DNA of 64,000 bases from Rickettsia typhi (GTDB taxonomy: Bacteria; Pseudomonadota; Alphaproteobacteria; Rickettsiales; Deianiraeaceae). The notes below the pieces were generated by a model. The model worked only from the letters and a program-made list of their open reading frames with translations. It had not been told where the DNA came from and ran no database searches. Every line of letters begins with the position of its first letter. The stretch's first letter is position 1. Location: the NCBI GenBank assembly GCA_945881985.1, contig CAMCVL010000008.1:1-64000 (forward strand), read 5' to 3'. Positions 43,131 through 52,542 of this stretch are shown piece by piece. The position numbers and the translations under genes are program-made.

Positions 43131-45737
43131 ATGAACAAAAACTCACATCAAAACGATTGCCTAATTGCAAACAAATGGCAACAAATAGAACTTTACGCAT
43201 TTGATAAAAACAACGAGACCGCAAAAAAGTTTTATATTGACACCCCGCCGCCTACGGTCTCGGGCTTTTTGCACATGGGGCATGTTTTTAGCTATGTGCA
43301 GGCGGATATTATAGCTAGATACAAAAGAATGCAAGGCTTTAATGTTTTTTACCCCATAGGATTTGATGATAACGGGCTACCCACCGAAAGACTCGTTGAA
43401 AAACTTATCGAAACCAAGGTTGGCTTTAAGTATAAGGAATCTTCTCTTAAAACAATTGCAAGCCTTTTTAACGGATGGCAGCCAGACACTGACACCTGCA
43501 CCGAAGCAGATTTTTTAAAGATATGCAAAAGGGTTGTGGAGGATGCCGAGGGGGAGTTTAAAAATCTGTTTGAAACCATAGCCCTATCGGTTGACTGGAA
43601 GCTAAAATACCAAACAATATCAGAGCAAACCGCAAAAATATCGCAGGATTCCTTTGTTGACCTTTACACAAAAGGGCTTATATACAAAAAGCATGCACCA
43701 GTGTACTGGGACTGCGTAGATAAAACAGCCCTTGCCCAAGCCGACCTTGAGGACAAAGAGCTTGATAGTTTTGAAAATACAATAATCTTTACCGAGCAAT
43801 CAAGTGGCAAAAATCTTGAAATAATGACTACAAGACCCGAGATGCTCCCCGCCTGCCTTTGTGTTTTGTATCACCCAGAGGATGCCAGATACAATAACTT
43901 AAAAAATGCAAATGTAAAAGTGCCATTAGCAGGGCATTTGGTGCCTTTGCTAGCCGATGAAGATGTTAAGATTGACAAAGGAACAGGGCTTGTTATGTGC
44001 TGTAGCTACGGCGACTGGCAGGATGTTTTGTGGGTAAAAAAGCATTCGCTTAAAGCAAAGATTATAATATCTGACGACGGCAAGATTGACGGAGTGAAGA
44101 TTGAAGAGGCACGCAAAAATGCAATCAAAAACCTTACAGAGCTAGGGCTTTTAAAAGAGCAAAAGCAAATTAAACACCCAGTTAAATGTGCCGAGCGTAG
44201 CGGTAAGCCCATTGAAATTTTAGACAAAGAGCAATGGTACCTTTCTGTTTTGCCATTTAAAGACAACCTGCTTAAAGTAGCGCAAAAGCTAAACTTTTAC
44301 CCAGACTACATGAAGCAAAGGCTTTTGCAGTGGACCGCAGGCTTAAACCAAGACTGGTGCATATCTCGTGATAGATTTTTTGGAATCAAAATACCAGTTA
44401 GATACCTTGCAAGACACGAAAACGGCGAAAAAACCGAAATAAAAGATGCTTGCATTGCAATATCCGATGCCCTTGCAAATCAAAACTCTGGCGCGGTTAT
44501 AGACGAGCTTAAGGACAAATATGATGATGCATTTTACTCTTTGGAGCAGTATAGGGGCGTGCTTGATACATGGTTTACAAGCTCAATATCGCCAGCCGTT
44601 GCCTTTGGGGACTTAAAAACCTGCCCAGTGTTTGACATAAGACCCCAAGCTCACGAGATTATAAGAACTTGGGCTTTTTACACAATGGTTAAAAGCTATC
44701 TACACTCGGTTAAATTAAAAAACGGCAAATGTCTATCGGTGCAACAGGTAAGCGAGCAAAACTTTAACCCTCAGGAATACTTTGCCGAGAGCGAGATTAA
44801 CATCCCTTGGTTTAATCTTGTTATCTCGGGCTGGTGCTTAGCTGCCGACAAGACAAAAATGAGCAAATCAAAAGGCAATGTTGTAACCCCCCTTGAACTT
44901 ATACAAAGCAGGGGCGTGGATGTAATTAGATTTTGGTGTGCAAATTCTTCTTTGGGTGCCGATGTTGCATATAGCGAGCAGCTACTTGACAAAGGGGGTA
45001 AGTTTGTTACAAAGCTTGCAAATGTTGCAAATTTTGTTTTGCAAAAAGGTGATGTAATAAAACACTTAAAACTTGTAAGTAATGACAATCTGCAAAGTTT
45101 TGTTAAAAACCCCATAGATATTTTTGTATTAAAAAACCTAGAAGAGCTTTGCGTAAAATACAAAGAGGAGCTTGACCGCTTTGAATACTTTAAAGCACGC
45201 ATGCTTGTTGACGACTTTTTTTGGAATCTGCTTTGCGACAATTATCTTGAGATTATAAAAGTTAGATACTACGGCAAGGAGGCGTTGATATATAAAGACA
45301 AAAACCTAACTGAGGCAGAGCTAGAGGGTGTTGCAAGGGGGCAAAACTCCTGCCTTGCAAGCCTTAGTATAGTGCTTGAGGTTTTGCTAAAGCTTTATGC
45401 ACCTTACACACCTTATTGCTGCGAGGCAATTTATCAGGCATTAAACGGCAAAACTGTGGAAGGCATGGCAAAGCAAGACTCTATCCATTACATCGGCAGC
45501 TTTGCAAATGGCTTTAAAACAGAGATTAAAATTAGCGATGTAGAGCAAAGCCAGTGCCTTGCAATGCTAAACATTATATCCGATGTGCGTAAGTTTAAAA
45601 GCACCAATAAGCTGGCTCTTAATGCTAAAATTGAAAGCTACACTATTAATTGTCAAATTGACATCACAGACATTTTGCAAGACTTAAAAAATGTAACTGG
45701 GGTTGAGGAGTTTATTTTTGCCGCCAATCCCAGTTAG
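43131..45737 (+). CDS. valS: Valyl-tRNA synthetase (archaeal-like type)
   Basis: 868 residues. Class I synthetase: PTVSGFLHMGHVFSY with HMGH as the HIGH motif (about residue 48), YPIGFDDNGLPTERLVE, the editing domain (about 200-330, TTRPEMLPA), FTSSISPAVAFGD and KMSKSKGN (about residue 580). The bacterial C-terminal coiled-coil arm is absent; the protein ends after the anticodon-binding domain. Rickettsial ValRS has been described as of the archaeal type, and this one fits by length and by GFDDNGLPTERLVE. Single gene after the restriction-modification gene. Confidence 0.93.
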   Translation: MNKNSHQNDCLIANKWQQIELYAFDKNNETAKKFYIDTPPPTVSGFLHMGHVFSYVQADIIARYKRMQGFNVFYPIGFDDNGLPTERLVEKLIETKVGFKYKESSLKTIASLFNGWQPDTDTCTEADFLKICKRVVEDAEGEFKNLFETIALSVDWKLKYQTISEQTAKISQDSFVDLYTKGLIYKKHAPVYWDCVDKTALAQADLEDKELDSFENTIIFTEQSSGKNLEIMTTRPEMLPACLCVLYHPEDARYNNLKNANVKVPLAGHLVPLLADEDVKIDKGTGLVMCCSYGDWQDVLWVKKHSLKAKIIISDDGKIDGVKIEEARKNAIKNLTELGLLKEQKQIKHPVKCAERSGKPIEILDKEQWYLSVLPFKDNLLKVAQKLNFYPDYMKQRLLQWTAGLNQDWCISRDRFFGIKIPVRYLARHENGEKTEIKDACIAISDALANQNSGAVIDELKDKYDDAFYSLEQYRGVLDTWFTSSISPAVAFGDLKTCPVFDIRPQAHEIIRTWAFYTMVKSYLHSVKLKNGKCLSVQQVSEQNFNPQEYFAESEINIPWFNLVISGWCLAADKTKMSKSKGNVVTPLELIQSRGVDVIRFWCANSSLGADVAYSEQLLDKGGKFVTKLANVANFVLQKGDVIKHLKLVSNDNLQSFVKNPIDIFVLKNLEELCVKYKEELDRFEYFKARMLVDDFFWNLLCDNYLEIIKVRYYGKEALIYKDKNLTEAELEGVARGQNSCLASLSIVLEVLLKLYAPYTPYCCEAIYQALNGKTVEGMAKQDSIHYIGSFANGFKTEIKISDVEQSQCLAMLNIISDVRKFKSTNKLALNAKIESYTINCQIDITDILQDLKNVTGVEEFIFAANPS

Positions 45738-45895
45738 GATAATCACAACTAACTAATCAATGTAGCAAGAGGATTTGCTCCAGTAAAAACTTTCGCCGCA
45801 AGCAATACTGTCAAGCCTTAGCTTTGTAGATGGTGCGATTTAGTTGTTGATTGCAATCGTAAAGGTGGTAACTTGTTTTGCGTAGCTATTTTATC
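45738..45895. other. Intergenic region between valS and pstS
   Basis: 158 bp between convergent genes; no gene, promoter or strong terminator seen. Confidence 0.3.
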
Positions 45896-47002
45896 TTACA
45901 AAGCTTTATCAAGATTTAACAAGGTATTTTTACGATAAGTCTCATCAAGGGGTATGAGGTTTGCATCCGTCAGGTAGCCATTTGCACCGCAAGCGGCATC
46001 GCTTAAAACCTCCTGTAAAAATAAATTGGTTGATTTGGACTGAGCTAATGTGGAAAGCCTTGTATAAAGATATAAAATTCTAAGCAAAGGATATGAGTTG
46101 TTAAAGAGGCCGTATTGATTTTGGTTGTAAATATTTTGCCCGCCTATTGCAATGGAACGAATTGTGTTCTTGTTTTCGTTAAAATAGTCGTATCCTAAAA
46201 TTCCAATAGCATCCTTTGACAAGCCTATTTTGCGAATTGTAATGTTGTCATTTTCCCCAACATCAATGAAGACACCATCGTTTCTAAATCTACTACATTG
46301 TTTTTTAAGCTCGGCTTCGTCAGTGAACTTTGCGGCAAAAACTGCATCATTAAGGCAATTTGGCAAAAAAACAAGGTCAACAAAACTATCTCTTGTGCCA
46401 GATGTTGAAGGTGGACCGTAAAACACAATTCGCCTTGATGGAAGCTTAGGATTTATATCGCTCCATAGTTTATAAGGGTTTTCCACAAGCTTTCCGTTTT
46501 GAGGAATATATTTTGATATTGCTAAAAAAATTTCTTTTGTAGTCAGGCTTAATGGAGCATCTGTTGGATTGCGTTTAAGTCCACCTTCCGCCAAAACAAT
46601 TGCATCGTAACCAACTGCCACTTCCTTTATGTCGTCAATGTCGTTTTGCTTGCACTTTAAAACCTCAGATGGCTTTATCTTGCGTGAGGCACTAACAATA
46701 TGCGGCCTAAACAAGTCATCGCTAGAACAAAAATTATTAAAACCCCCTCCTGTGCCTATGCTTTCGGCTATGGGTATTGGTTTTTTGTATTTGCTAGAGT
46801 ATCTTTCGCCAGCTAAGGATATAAAAGGATAAAGTGTGGAAGAGCCAGATATACGAATTTGCTCGCTATTTGTTGTTTTGCTAGATTGGTGATTTATGTT
46901 TGGCACCAAGCCAAGATTTTTTGCATAGCATTTTAAAGTTCCAAAACAGCTAATGCTAAAAATACTAAGTAAAAACAAAAAGGGTATTTTGCTAAAAAGC
47001 AT
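45896..47002 (-). CDS. pstS: Phosphate-binding periplasmic protein PstS
   Basis: 368 residues. Signal peptide (about 1-27, ending KCYAKN). Binding-protein features: RISGSSTLYPFISLAGERY, IGTGGGFNNFCSSDDL, VGYDAIVLAEGG and FYGPPSTSGTRDSFVDL, which line the phosphate site. It delivers phosphate to PstCAB. No pst permease gene is adjacent. It has several cysteines (SSDD region C, KCKQND, LKKQCSRF, CGANGY) that could form disulfides. Confidence 0.9.
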   Translation of the reverse strand: MLFSKIPFLFLLSIFSISCFGTLKCYAKNLGLVPNINHQSSKTTNSEQIRISGSSTLYPFISLAGERYSSKYKKPIPIAESIGTGGGFNNFCSSDDLFRPHIVSASRKIKPSEVLKCKQNDIDDIKEVAVGYDAIVLAEGGLKRNPTDAPLSLTTKEIFLAISKYIPQNGKLVENPYKLWSDINPKLPSRRIVFYGPPSTSGTRDSFVDLVFLPNCLNDAVFAAKFTDEAELKKQCSRFRNDGVFIDVGENDNITIRKIGLSKDAIGILGYDYFNENKNTIRSIAIGGQNIYNQNQYGLFNNSYPLLRILYLYTRLSTLAQSKSTNLFLQEVLSDAACGANGYLTDANLIPLDETYRKNTLLNLDKAL

Positions 47003-47106
47003 ATAAAATTTACAAAGCCTTTAAAACCACAAGTCTTAATATTCTATTAACTTTTTGCTTTTTGTAAAGCTTTTTCATATCCTTTTTAACTGATGCGTAA
47101 AATAGT

Positions 47107-48225
47107 CTAATTATCTAAAAGTCTAATTAGGCCATCAGCAATATTTTTGTAACTAAGGGATATACTATCGCAAGTGTCATTGTATTTGTTGATATCTTCC
47201 GTTACTTGATTTGCCATTAAAATTGGAATTCCTTTGTTCTCGCACAGCGATTCAATTCTATTTGGAAATTGAGCGGTTGCTTCTATTATGTAAGGCTCAG
47301 AATTTTTAAATACTTTACTAAAGTCTTTAAAATCTCTCTTGACTTCGTACATATAAGTGATGAAATCAGATAGTTTTGCATTAATTATATTCGACCAATA
47401 TTTTGCCATTATAGTATATTGATTATTACCAGTTTTGACACCGCTTCTATTGTATTTTTTTGCCCTATTTATCACAATGCCCAAGAATTTTGATTTAACC
47501 GATAAGCCAGACTTTCCATATTCTGATTTATAATATGCCAGCATATGGCTCCAATACTGAACAATATTTGTTAAGTTACCAACTGACTGCAATGAAAAAA
47601 AATTTGGAGTAACGGTAGAAAGAAAATAGTCGCAACAACTGACACAAATTGCATTTAAAACACTCGTGGAGCTTGGGGGGGTATCTATAATTACAAAATC
47701 ATATTCTTTAGCCAAATCCCTAATCGATCTTTCAAAGGTTATTGGTCTTGGGTCTTGCGTTTTTTGCTCTATAATTTTATGCCAATCATGCTCTACAATA
47801 GCAGTGTTGATATGTCCAGATAGCAAATCTGGACCAAAGTCTAGATCTCGAAATTTAGCTTTGTATATCGGTTTTTGTTTTTTCTTAAATTCCGGATCGT
47901 TGTCGGTAAGGTTTTTCACATAATCTTCAATATGATCTCCAAATGTCCTGTATGCTTCAAAGTGAAACGCCCAACCTTCTAAAAATTCCTCTATTTTATC
48001 ATGAATGTCTTTTTCAACCATAGATCTATCTTTAACTTTTTTTAACGATTCATAACTAAAGGACTCCGCTTTACCAAGTAACAAAGCTGTTAAATTAACC
48101 TGAGGATCGGTATCTATCAAAAGAACACTTTTGCCACGCGATGTCAGTTCGTGGGACAGGTTGTACACAAAAGTTGTTTTACCAACTCCACCTTTGTGAC
48201 TAAAAACAGATATTATTTTACCCAT
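47107..48225 (-). CDS. Orphan ParA/Soj-like ATPase
   Basis: 372 residues from the ATG at 48225. A longer frame to 48288 crosses the promoter and is rejected. Deviant Walker A FSHKGGVGKTTFVYNL at the start, ILLIDTDPQVNLTALL-like strand (here LLIDTDPQVNLT), and switch II FVIIDTPPSSTSVLN (about residue 190). Large insertions (about 70-150 and 250-330) make it longer than chromosomal ParA and similar to plasmid or accessory-element ATPases. No parB or centromere-like iteron array is nearby. It may be a relic of a mobile element or a partitioning-type ATPase with another cargo. Confidence 0.8.
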   Translation of the reverse strand: MGKIISVFSHKGGVGKTTFVYNLSHELTSRGKSVLLIDTDPQVNLTALLLGKAESFSYESLKKVKDRSMVEKDIHDKIEEFLEGWAFHFEAYRTFGDHIEDYVKNLTDNDPEFKKKQKPIYKAKFRDLDFGPDLLSGHINTAIVEHDWHKIIEQKTQDPRPITFERSIRDLAKEYDFVIIDTPPSSTSVLNAICVSCCDYFLSTVTPNFFSLQSVGNLTNIVQYWSHMLAYYKSEYGKSGLSVKSKFLGIVINRAKKYNRSGVKTGNNQYTIMAKYWSNIINAKLSDFITYMYEVKRDFKDFSKVFKNSEPYIIEATAQFPNRIESLCENKGIPILMANQVTEDINKYNDTCDSISLSYKNIADGLIRLLDN

Positions 48226-48250
48226 ATGGAAATTTACTAATAGCTTGTAA

Positions 48251-48279
48251 AGATTAAAATAAATAGCATAGTTTGTCAA
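48251..48279 (-). promoter_or_regulatory. Promoter of the ParA-like gene
   Basis: Minus-strand TTGACA (48274-48279), 17-bp spacer, TAATCT (48251-48256). Start near 48244, about 20 nt before the ATG at 48225. Confidence 0.6.
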
Positions 48280-48315
48280 GCAATACATTGCTAATTACAT
48301 TCATTTTGCGGCTAT

Positions 48316-49194
48316 CTAAAGGTGGATGTCAAGCGAGAAGTCAATTGATTTTACACTGTGCGTTAAAGAACCAAGGGAGATAAAATCTACGCAGGGCAGG
48401 CAATAGTTTGCAAGGTTAGTTTGGTTTATGCCACCAGAGACTTCGGTTTCAAGTCCTGAGAGTTGCTTAACTTTTTTAGCAAGAGTCAAAACATCTTGCG
48501 GACTAAAATTATCAAGCATTACTCTTGTAAAAAGCTGGTGATTTGCAAGTACCGCGTCAAGCTCCTGTGGTGTTTGGCATTCAATTTCGCAGTTTTGCAA
48601 TGGCTTTTGCTTAAGAATACTGATAACATTTTCAATTCCCCCAGCTGCCGCTATGTGATTTTCCTTGATAAGCGGCCTGTCAAACAAGCCAAATCTGTGA
48701 TTTTGACCACCGCCAATTTTTACCGCATATTTTTGCAAAGATCTAAAACCCGGAGTAGTTTTGCGTGTATCAAGTAGCTTAATGTTAGGGTTTTGCGAGC
48801 CAAGAACCACATCGTTTAAAACAGCAACCTTGCTTGCAATGCCGCTAAGATGCTGAGTGATATTAAGGATTGTTCTTTCAAGCCTTAGTATGTTACTGTT
48901 AAATGCCAAGCCTTCAAAAACAATATCTCCTTTTTTTACCTCAGTGCCATCCTTTAGCATTTTGTTGATTTTTAAATCCGCATTAAAGCACTCAAAAACT
49001 TGCTCCAAAAAACCAATGCCGCACAAAATAATTTTGCCCCCTTGCTCTGGCTCTTTGCAAACAATGGTAAATTTACATTCTTTTGCAAATGGATCAACTA
49101 TGCCTGCCGTTGTTATGTCATCGGCACCTCCTAGGTCTTCATCTAGATAAAATTTGATTAAATCTACTATATCGTTAAACATATCTTTAAGCAT
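48316..49194 (-). CDS. nadC: Nicotinate-nucleotide pyrophosphorylase (quinolinate phosphoribosyltransferase)
   Basis: 292 residues. Converts quinolinate and PRPP to nicotinate mononucleotide in de novo NAD synthesis. Visible: FYLDEDLGGADDITT, LNITQHLSGIAS, LLDTRKTTPGFRSLQKYAV, GGGQNHRFGLFD, IKENHIAAAGG, IECQTP, VMLDNFSP and VSGGINQTN. The start overlaps the gltX stop by 1 bp (TAATG), so the pair is translationally coupled. nadA and nadB are not in the window. Confidence 0.95.
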   Translation of the reverse strand: MLKDMFNDIVDLIKFYLDEDLGGADDITTAGIVDPFAKECKFTIVCKEPEQGGKIILCGIGFLEQVFECFNADLKINKMLKDGTEVKKGDIVFEGLAFNSNILRLERTILNITQHLSGIASKVAVLNDVVLGSQNPNIKLLDTRKTTPGFRSLQKYAVKIGGGQNHRFGLFDRPLIKENHIAAAGGIENVISILKQKPLQNCEIECQTPQELDAVLANHQLFTRVMLDNFSPQDVLTLAKKVKQLSGLETEVSGGINQTNLANYCLPCVDFISLGSLTHSVKSIDFSLDIHL

Positions 49195-50582
49195 TAAATA
49201 AAAGCTTTTAAACGCTTAATACATTCATCTTTACCAAGGGCTTTGACAATTTCGGATATTGCAGTTGAATTTGCGGAGCCTATAAGGCAGGACCTAAAGA
49301 CAGGACCAAGGGCTTTAAAATTTGTGTTATTTGCTTTTAAAAAAGCTGCAAAGATTTGCTTAAAGTCAAGTTTTAAAGCATCGTGGCTGTGCTCTTGCAA
49401 AAAAGTGATAAGTAATGGTATTTTGTCTTTATTTTCCTTGATAATTGCCTCGGCCTCTGGCTCATAGGCAAAGCTTACGCCCTTAAGGTAAGGGGCACAC
49501 ATTTTAACTATTGCAGCAAGGGTGTTATTTTTTTTGAGCTCATCTAGTATAGTAAGTAGAGTAATTTGATTGTCGTTATCAATGCTTACGCCGTAGGCTT
49601 TAAATAGCATTGGTTTTAAGTAATTTAAAAGTTGCTCGTTTGTAGTGTTTTGAATGTAGTGTAGATTAACGCTTAAAAGCTTATCCATGTCAAATCTTGC
49701 AGGCGAGGATACAACTTTTGATATGTCAAAAAGGCTTATCATCTCTTCTTTAGTAAAGTATTCCTGCTCGCCGTGACTCCAGCCAAGCTTTAATAGGTAG
49801 TTAAGAAGGGCGTGAGGCAAAAAGCCTTTTTCAATATAGTCCTCCACCGCAACGGCACCTCGGCGTTTGGACAGCTTTTGCCCCAAGTTGTCGTGTATCA
49901 AAGGAATGTGTCCGTAATACGGCTCGGTTAAGCCTCGTGCCTTAAAAACCAAGATTTGCTTTGGTGTGTTACTAAGGTGATCGTCGCCTCTAATTACATG
50001 AGTTACGCCCATTTCGTAATCATCGCAAGCACAGGCAAATAAAAATGTTGAATTACCACCTGGCCTAAGCATAATAAAATCCTCAATGTTGTCGGTATCA
50101 AACTCCACATCGCCTTTTACAAGGTCTTTAACAATAATTTTTTGCCCGGCTTCAACATACATTCTTACAACTGGCTCTACACCCTCTCTTTTAGTAGCTG
50201 ATTTTTCGTTATACCTGTAAACAAAAGCCTTGCCAGAGGCTCTTGCATCCTCACGCATCTTATCAAGCTCCTCCTTTGTGTCGTAAGCAAAATAGGCTTT
50301 ACCCTGTTGCACAAGTTCCAAAGCTATATCTTTGTGTTTTTTAAACATTGAGGACTGATAAACCTCCTCTCCGTCCCAATCTATACCAAGCAGTTTAAGT
50401 CCATTAACTATCACATCCACGGATTCCTTTGTTGAGCGTTCAAGGTCGGTATCCTCAATTCTAAGCTTAAATTGTCCTCCGTGTTGTTTGGCAAAAAGAT
50501 AGCTGTAAATTGCCGTCCTAACCGAACCAATATGTAGCATGCCAGTGGGCGATGGGGCAAATCTTGTGATAATTTTTGTCAT
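49194..50582 (-). CDS. gltX: Glutamyl-tRNA synthetase
   Basis: 462 residues. Class I synthetase: RFAPSPTGMLHIGSVRTA with the HIGH motif as HIGS (about residue 17), LRIEDTDLERST, VIRGDDHLSNTPKQ and KLSKRRGA. Anticodon-binding helices fill the last third. Many alphaproteobacteria carry two GltX paralogues, one of which charges tRNA-Gln for later amidation; which one this is cannot be told here. First gene of the gltX-nadC pair. Confidence 0.94.
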   Translation of the reverse strand: MTKIITRFAPSPTGMLHIGSVRTAIYSYLFAKQHGGQFKLRIEDTDLERSTKESVDVIVNGLKLLGIDWDGEEVYQSSMFKKHKDIALELVQQGKAYFAYDTKEELDKMREDARASGKAFVYRYNEKSATKREGVEPVVRMYVEAGQKIIVKDLVKGDVEFDTDNIEDFIMLRPGGNSTFLFACACDDYEMGVTHVIRGDDHLSNTPKQILVFKARGLTEPYYGHIPLIHDNLGQKLSKRRGAVAVEDYIEKGFLPHALLNYLLKLGWSHGEQEYFTKEEMISLFDISKVVSSPARFDMDKLLSVNLHYIQNTTNEQLLNYLKPMLFKAYGVSIDNDNQITLLTILDELKKNNTLAAIVKMCAPYLKGVSFAYEPEAEAIIKENKDKIPLLITFLQEHSHDALKLDFKQIFAAFLKANNTNFKALGPVFRSCLIGSANSTAISEIVKALGKDECIKRLKAFI

Positions 50583-50758
50583 AACATTGCAACAAAATAA
50601 TACTTAGCTTTGATAAGCTTATAGTAATACACTCAAGTGTCAAGACTTGATGTTGATATTTATACTATTTTTAGCAAATCAATAAGGTTTTGCCTTTGCT
50701 AGATTAGCTAAAACATGCCATTTTTATAATGAAGCTTTGTATTATGCCGCAAAAAAAG

Positions 50759-51640
50759 TTAAAATTTGAAAGATTGATTACTGCGTTTTGGGTCGGCATA
50801 ATAATACCCAAGAAGTTTGGTGCTGGTTGCAAAAAAACCAAGCTCTTCCATTGCAAGACCAACTGACTGACTTGAAGGATGCCCGTAAAAACTTAAAAAA
50901 AATTGAGCTGAAGAGGAGGATATTCCGCCCGGAATGTAGCTTTCTATTTTAAGTAAATCAACACCATTTGTTGCAAAACCGCCAATTGCCTTGTAAATTG
51001 CCGCCGGTATATTGCGAACCGTAAAAAGTATTGAAGTTATAATCTGGGGTGCATCTTGTTCAATATGTATTAAATCTTTGGATACAATTATGAATGTTGT
51101 GTAATTTAGGTCGCTATCTGCAAAATCTTCTATTAAAACACTAAGCCCGTATTCCGCAGCGGCCCTTTTGGATGCTATGCAGGCAACATCACAAAGCCCA
51201 GACTGCGACAAATGCAAAGCCGATGCCGCCGTATTAAAAAAACTCTCCGTTGCAACGCCGTTAGTAAAGTTTTTGCCTATATTTTTGCTACATTGCATTA
51301 AGGCTTGCTCGTGAGAAATGATTTTTTTAACATCTTCAATCTTAACATCCTTATTTGCAAGCAAGCTGTGCCTTACTGGTAATACATACTCTCCGGTAAT
51401 ATAGCAGCTCATTGATGGAAAAAGATTATGTATCTCGGCAACCCTGCCTGCATATGAGTTTTCAAGAGGTATTATGCCCCTGTCAACAATGCCATCCTGC
51501 ACTGCCTTGATTACATCTTCAAAACGATTAAAGTTGATAAAGGATGCAAAATCTTTATCCGCCTCATTGGCAAAAAATAAGTTTGCCGCCTCGTAAGAAT
51601 ACGAGCCCCTAATACCTTGGTAACCTATTTTTAATGTCAT
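50759..51640 (-). CDS. pheA: Prephenate dehydratase
   Basis: 293 residues, monofunctional. Makes phenylpyruvate from prephenate in phenylalanine synthesis. Visible: IGYQGIRGSYSYEAA, IIPLENSYAGRVAEI, SHEQALMQC, ACIASKRAAAEYGL and a C-terminal ACT domain (NIPAAIYKAIGGFATNGVDLLKIESY, in parts NIPAAIYKA and LLKIESY). The catalytic NxTRF motif reads NYTTF, with the usual Arg replaced by Thr. The 3' part of rppH overlaps its start by 32 bp. Confidence 0.9.
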   Translation of the reverse strand: MTLKIGYQGIRGSYSYEAANLFFANEADKDFASFINFNRFEDVIKAVQDGIVDRGIIPLENSYAGRVAEIHNLFPSMSCYITGEYVLPVRHSLLANKDVKIEDVKKIISHEQALMQCSKNIGKNFTNGVATESFFNTAASALHLSQSGLCDVACIASKRAAAEYGLSVLIEDFADSDLNYTTFIIVSKDLIHIEQDAPQIITSILFTVRNIPAAIYKAIGGFATNGVDLLKIESYIPGGISSSSAQFFLSFYGHPSSQSVGLAMEELGFFATSTKLLGYYYADPKRSNQSFKF

Positions 51641-52103
51641 TTATATAAGGTAAAAATTCCGCTACAATATCTTGATAGAGCTTTAACTTAAAGTCCACCG
51701 CCAAGTTTGGCAAGCTTAGATGACTCACCCACTTCCAAGCGCAAAACTCAGGCTCGGCAGTGTTTAAATTAAAATCACAATAATCATTTTTTAACAAGCC
51801 TAAAAACCATCTTTGTTCTTGCCCTTTGTATTTTGCCTTATCCCATGGAGTAAAAACGGATGGCGGAATGTCGTATCTTAAAAGCTCTTTTGTTTGAGTA
51901 ATGATGTTAAAATTATCTTTTGCAAGGCTAATTTCCTCCATAGATTCTCTATAAAGAGCATCAATTTCGCTCTCGCCTTGGTCAATGCCACCCTGAGGCA
52001 TTTGCCAAGTGTTTAGTCCAGTTTTTACAAAGTCGGCTCTTTTTGCAACAAAAACAAGTCCCTCCTGATTAAGAAGCATCAAACCAACACCCTTGCGATA
52101 CAT
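51609..52103 (-). CDS. rppH: RNA pyrophosphohydrolase RppH (Nudix)
   Basis: 164 residues from the ATG at 52103 (a TTG at 52112 is in frame but MYRKGVGLMLLN is the family start). The Nudix box GGIDQGESEIDALYRESMEEI (in parts GGIDQGES and YRESMEEI) is intact, preceded by WQMPQ. C-terminal GQEQRWFLGLL and FCAWKWVS are typical of RppH/NudH, which removes pyrophosphate from mRNA 5' ends and so starts decay. Overlaps the pheA start by 32 bp, so both are likely cotranscribed. Confidence 0.92.
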   Translation of the reverse strand: MYRKGVGLMLLNQEGLVFVAKRADFVKTGLNTWQMPQGGIDQGESEIDALYRESMEEISLAKDNFNIITQTKELLRYDIPPSVFTPWDKAKYKGQEQRWFLGLLKNDYCDFNLNTAEPEFCAWKWVSHLSLPNLAVDFKLKLYQDIVAEFLPYINDIKNRLPRY

Positions 52104-52397
52104 CTGTGGCAAAAAACAATATAAAATATATCTAAATGATAACTTTAATCAAGTCTTTTGTCAAGTGTTGTTAATTAATGTTTTGTTTTTTATTGCACAA
52201 TACTAAAGCAAATTTTAAAAATAAGATACATAGCTTTAAAAATATGATTAAAAATTAACACAAACTATAAAAATAACATGGCTATCATTTGTTAAAAACT
52301 AGATAAAGAAAAAATGAAAAAAACTTGAATGTTAAAAAAAAGATTATTAAAATTTTTAAGCTGTTTTTGTAATGATATTTGCATTTATGGCTTGTGT
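52104..52397. promoter_or_regulatory. Intergenic region with tRNA-Pro promoter
   Basis: About 290 bp of very AT-rich sequence without a credible gene. TTGAAT (52325-52330), 17-bp spacer and TAAAAT (52348-52353) form a likely promoter for tRNA-Pro, with start near 52360. Confidence 0.5.
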
Positions 52398-52475
52398 CGG
52401 AGCGTAGCGCAGTCTGGCTAGCGCATCTGGTTTGGGTCCAGAGGGTCGGGAGTTCAAATCTCTCCGCTCCGACCA
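52398..52475 (+). tRNA. tRNA-Pro (anticodon TGG)
   Basis: 78 nt including encoded CCA. Acceptor CGGAGCG/CGCTCCG, anticodon stem TCTGG/CCAGA around TTTGGGT (anticodon TGG), T-arm with GTTCAAATC. Confidence 0.95.
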
Positions 52476-52542
52476 TTTCCCAAAGTTTAACAATCCATAA
52501 TGTTATTCTACATCTTGTTAAATCTTACTCAAGTGTTTAATT

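Noticed and set aside
44771-45241. 156-codon minus-strand frame
   Set aside because: Lies wholly inside valS on the other strand; serine-rich composition is typical of antisense shadows.
52285-52476. Minus-strand 63-codon frame across tRNA-Pro
   Set aside because: It is the antisense of the tRNA gene (starting MVGAERFELPT), a well-known false ORF produced by tRNA sequence.
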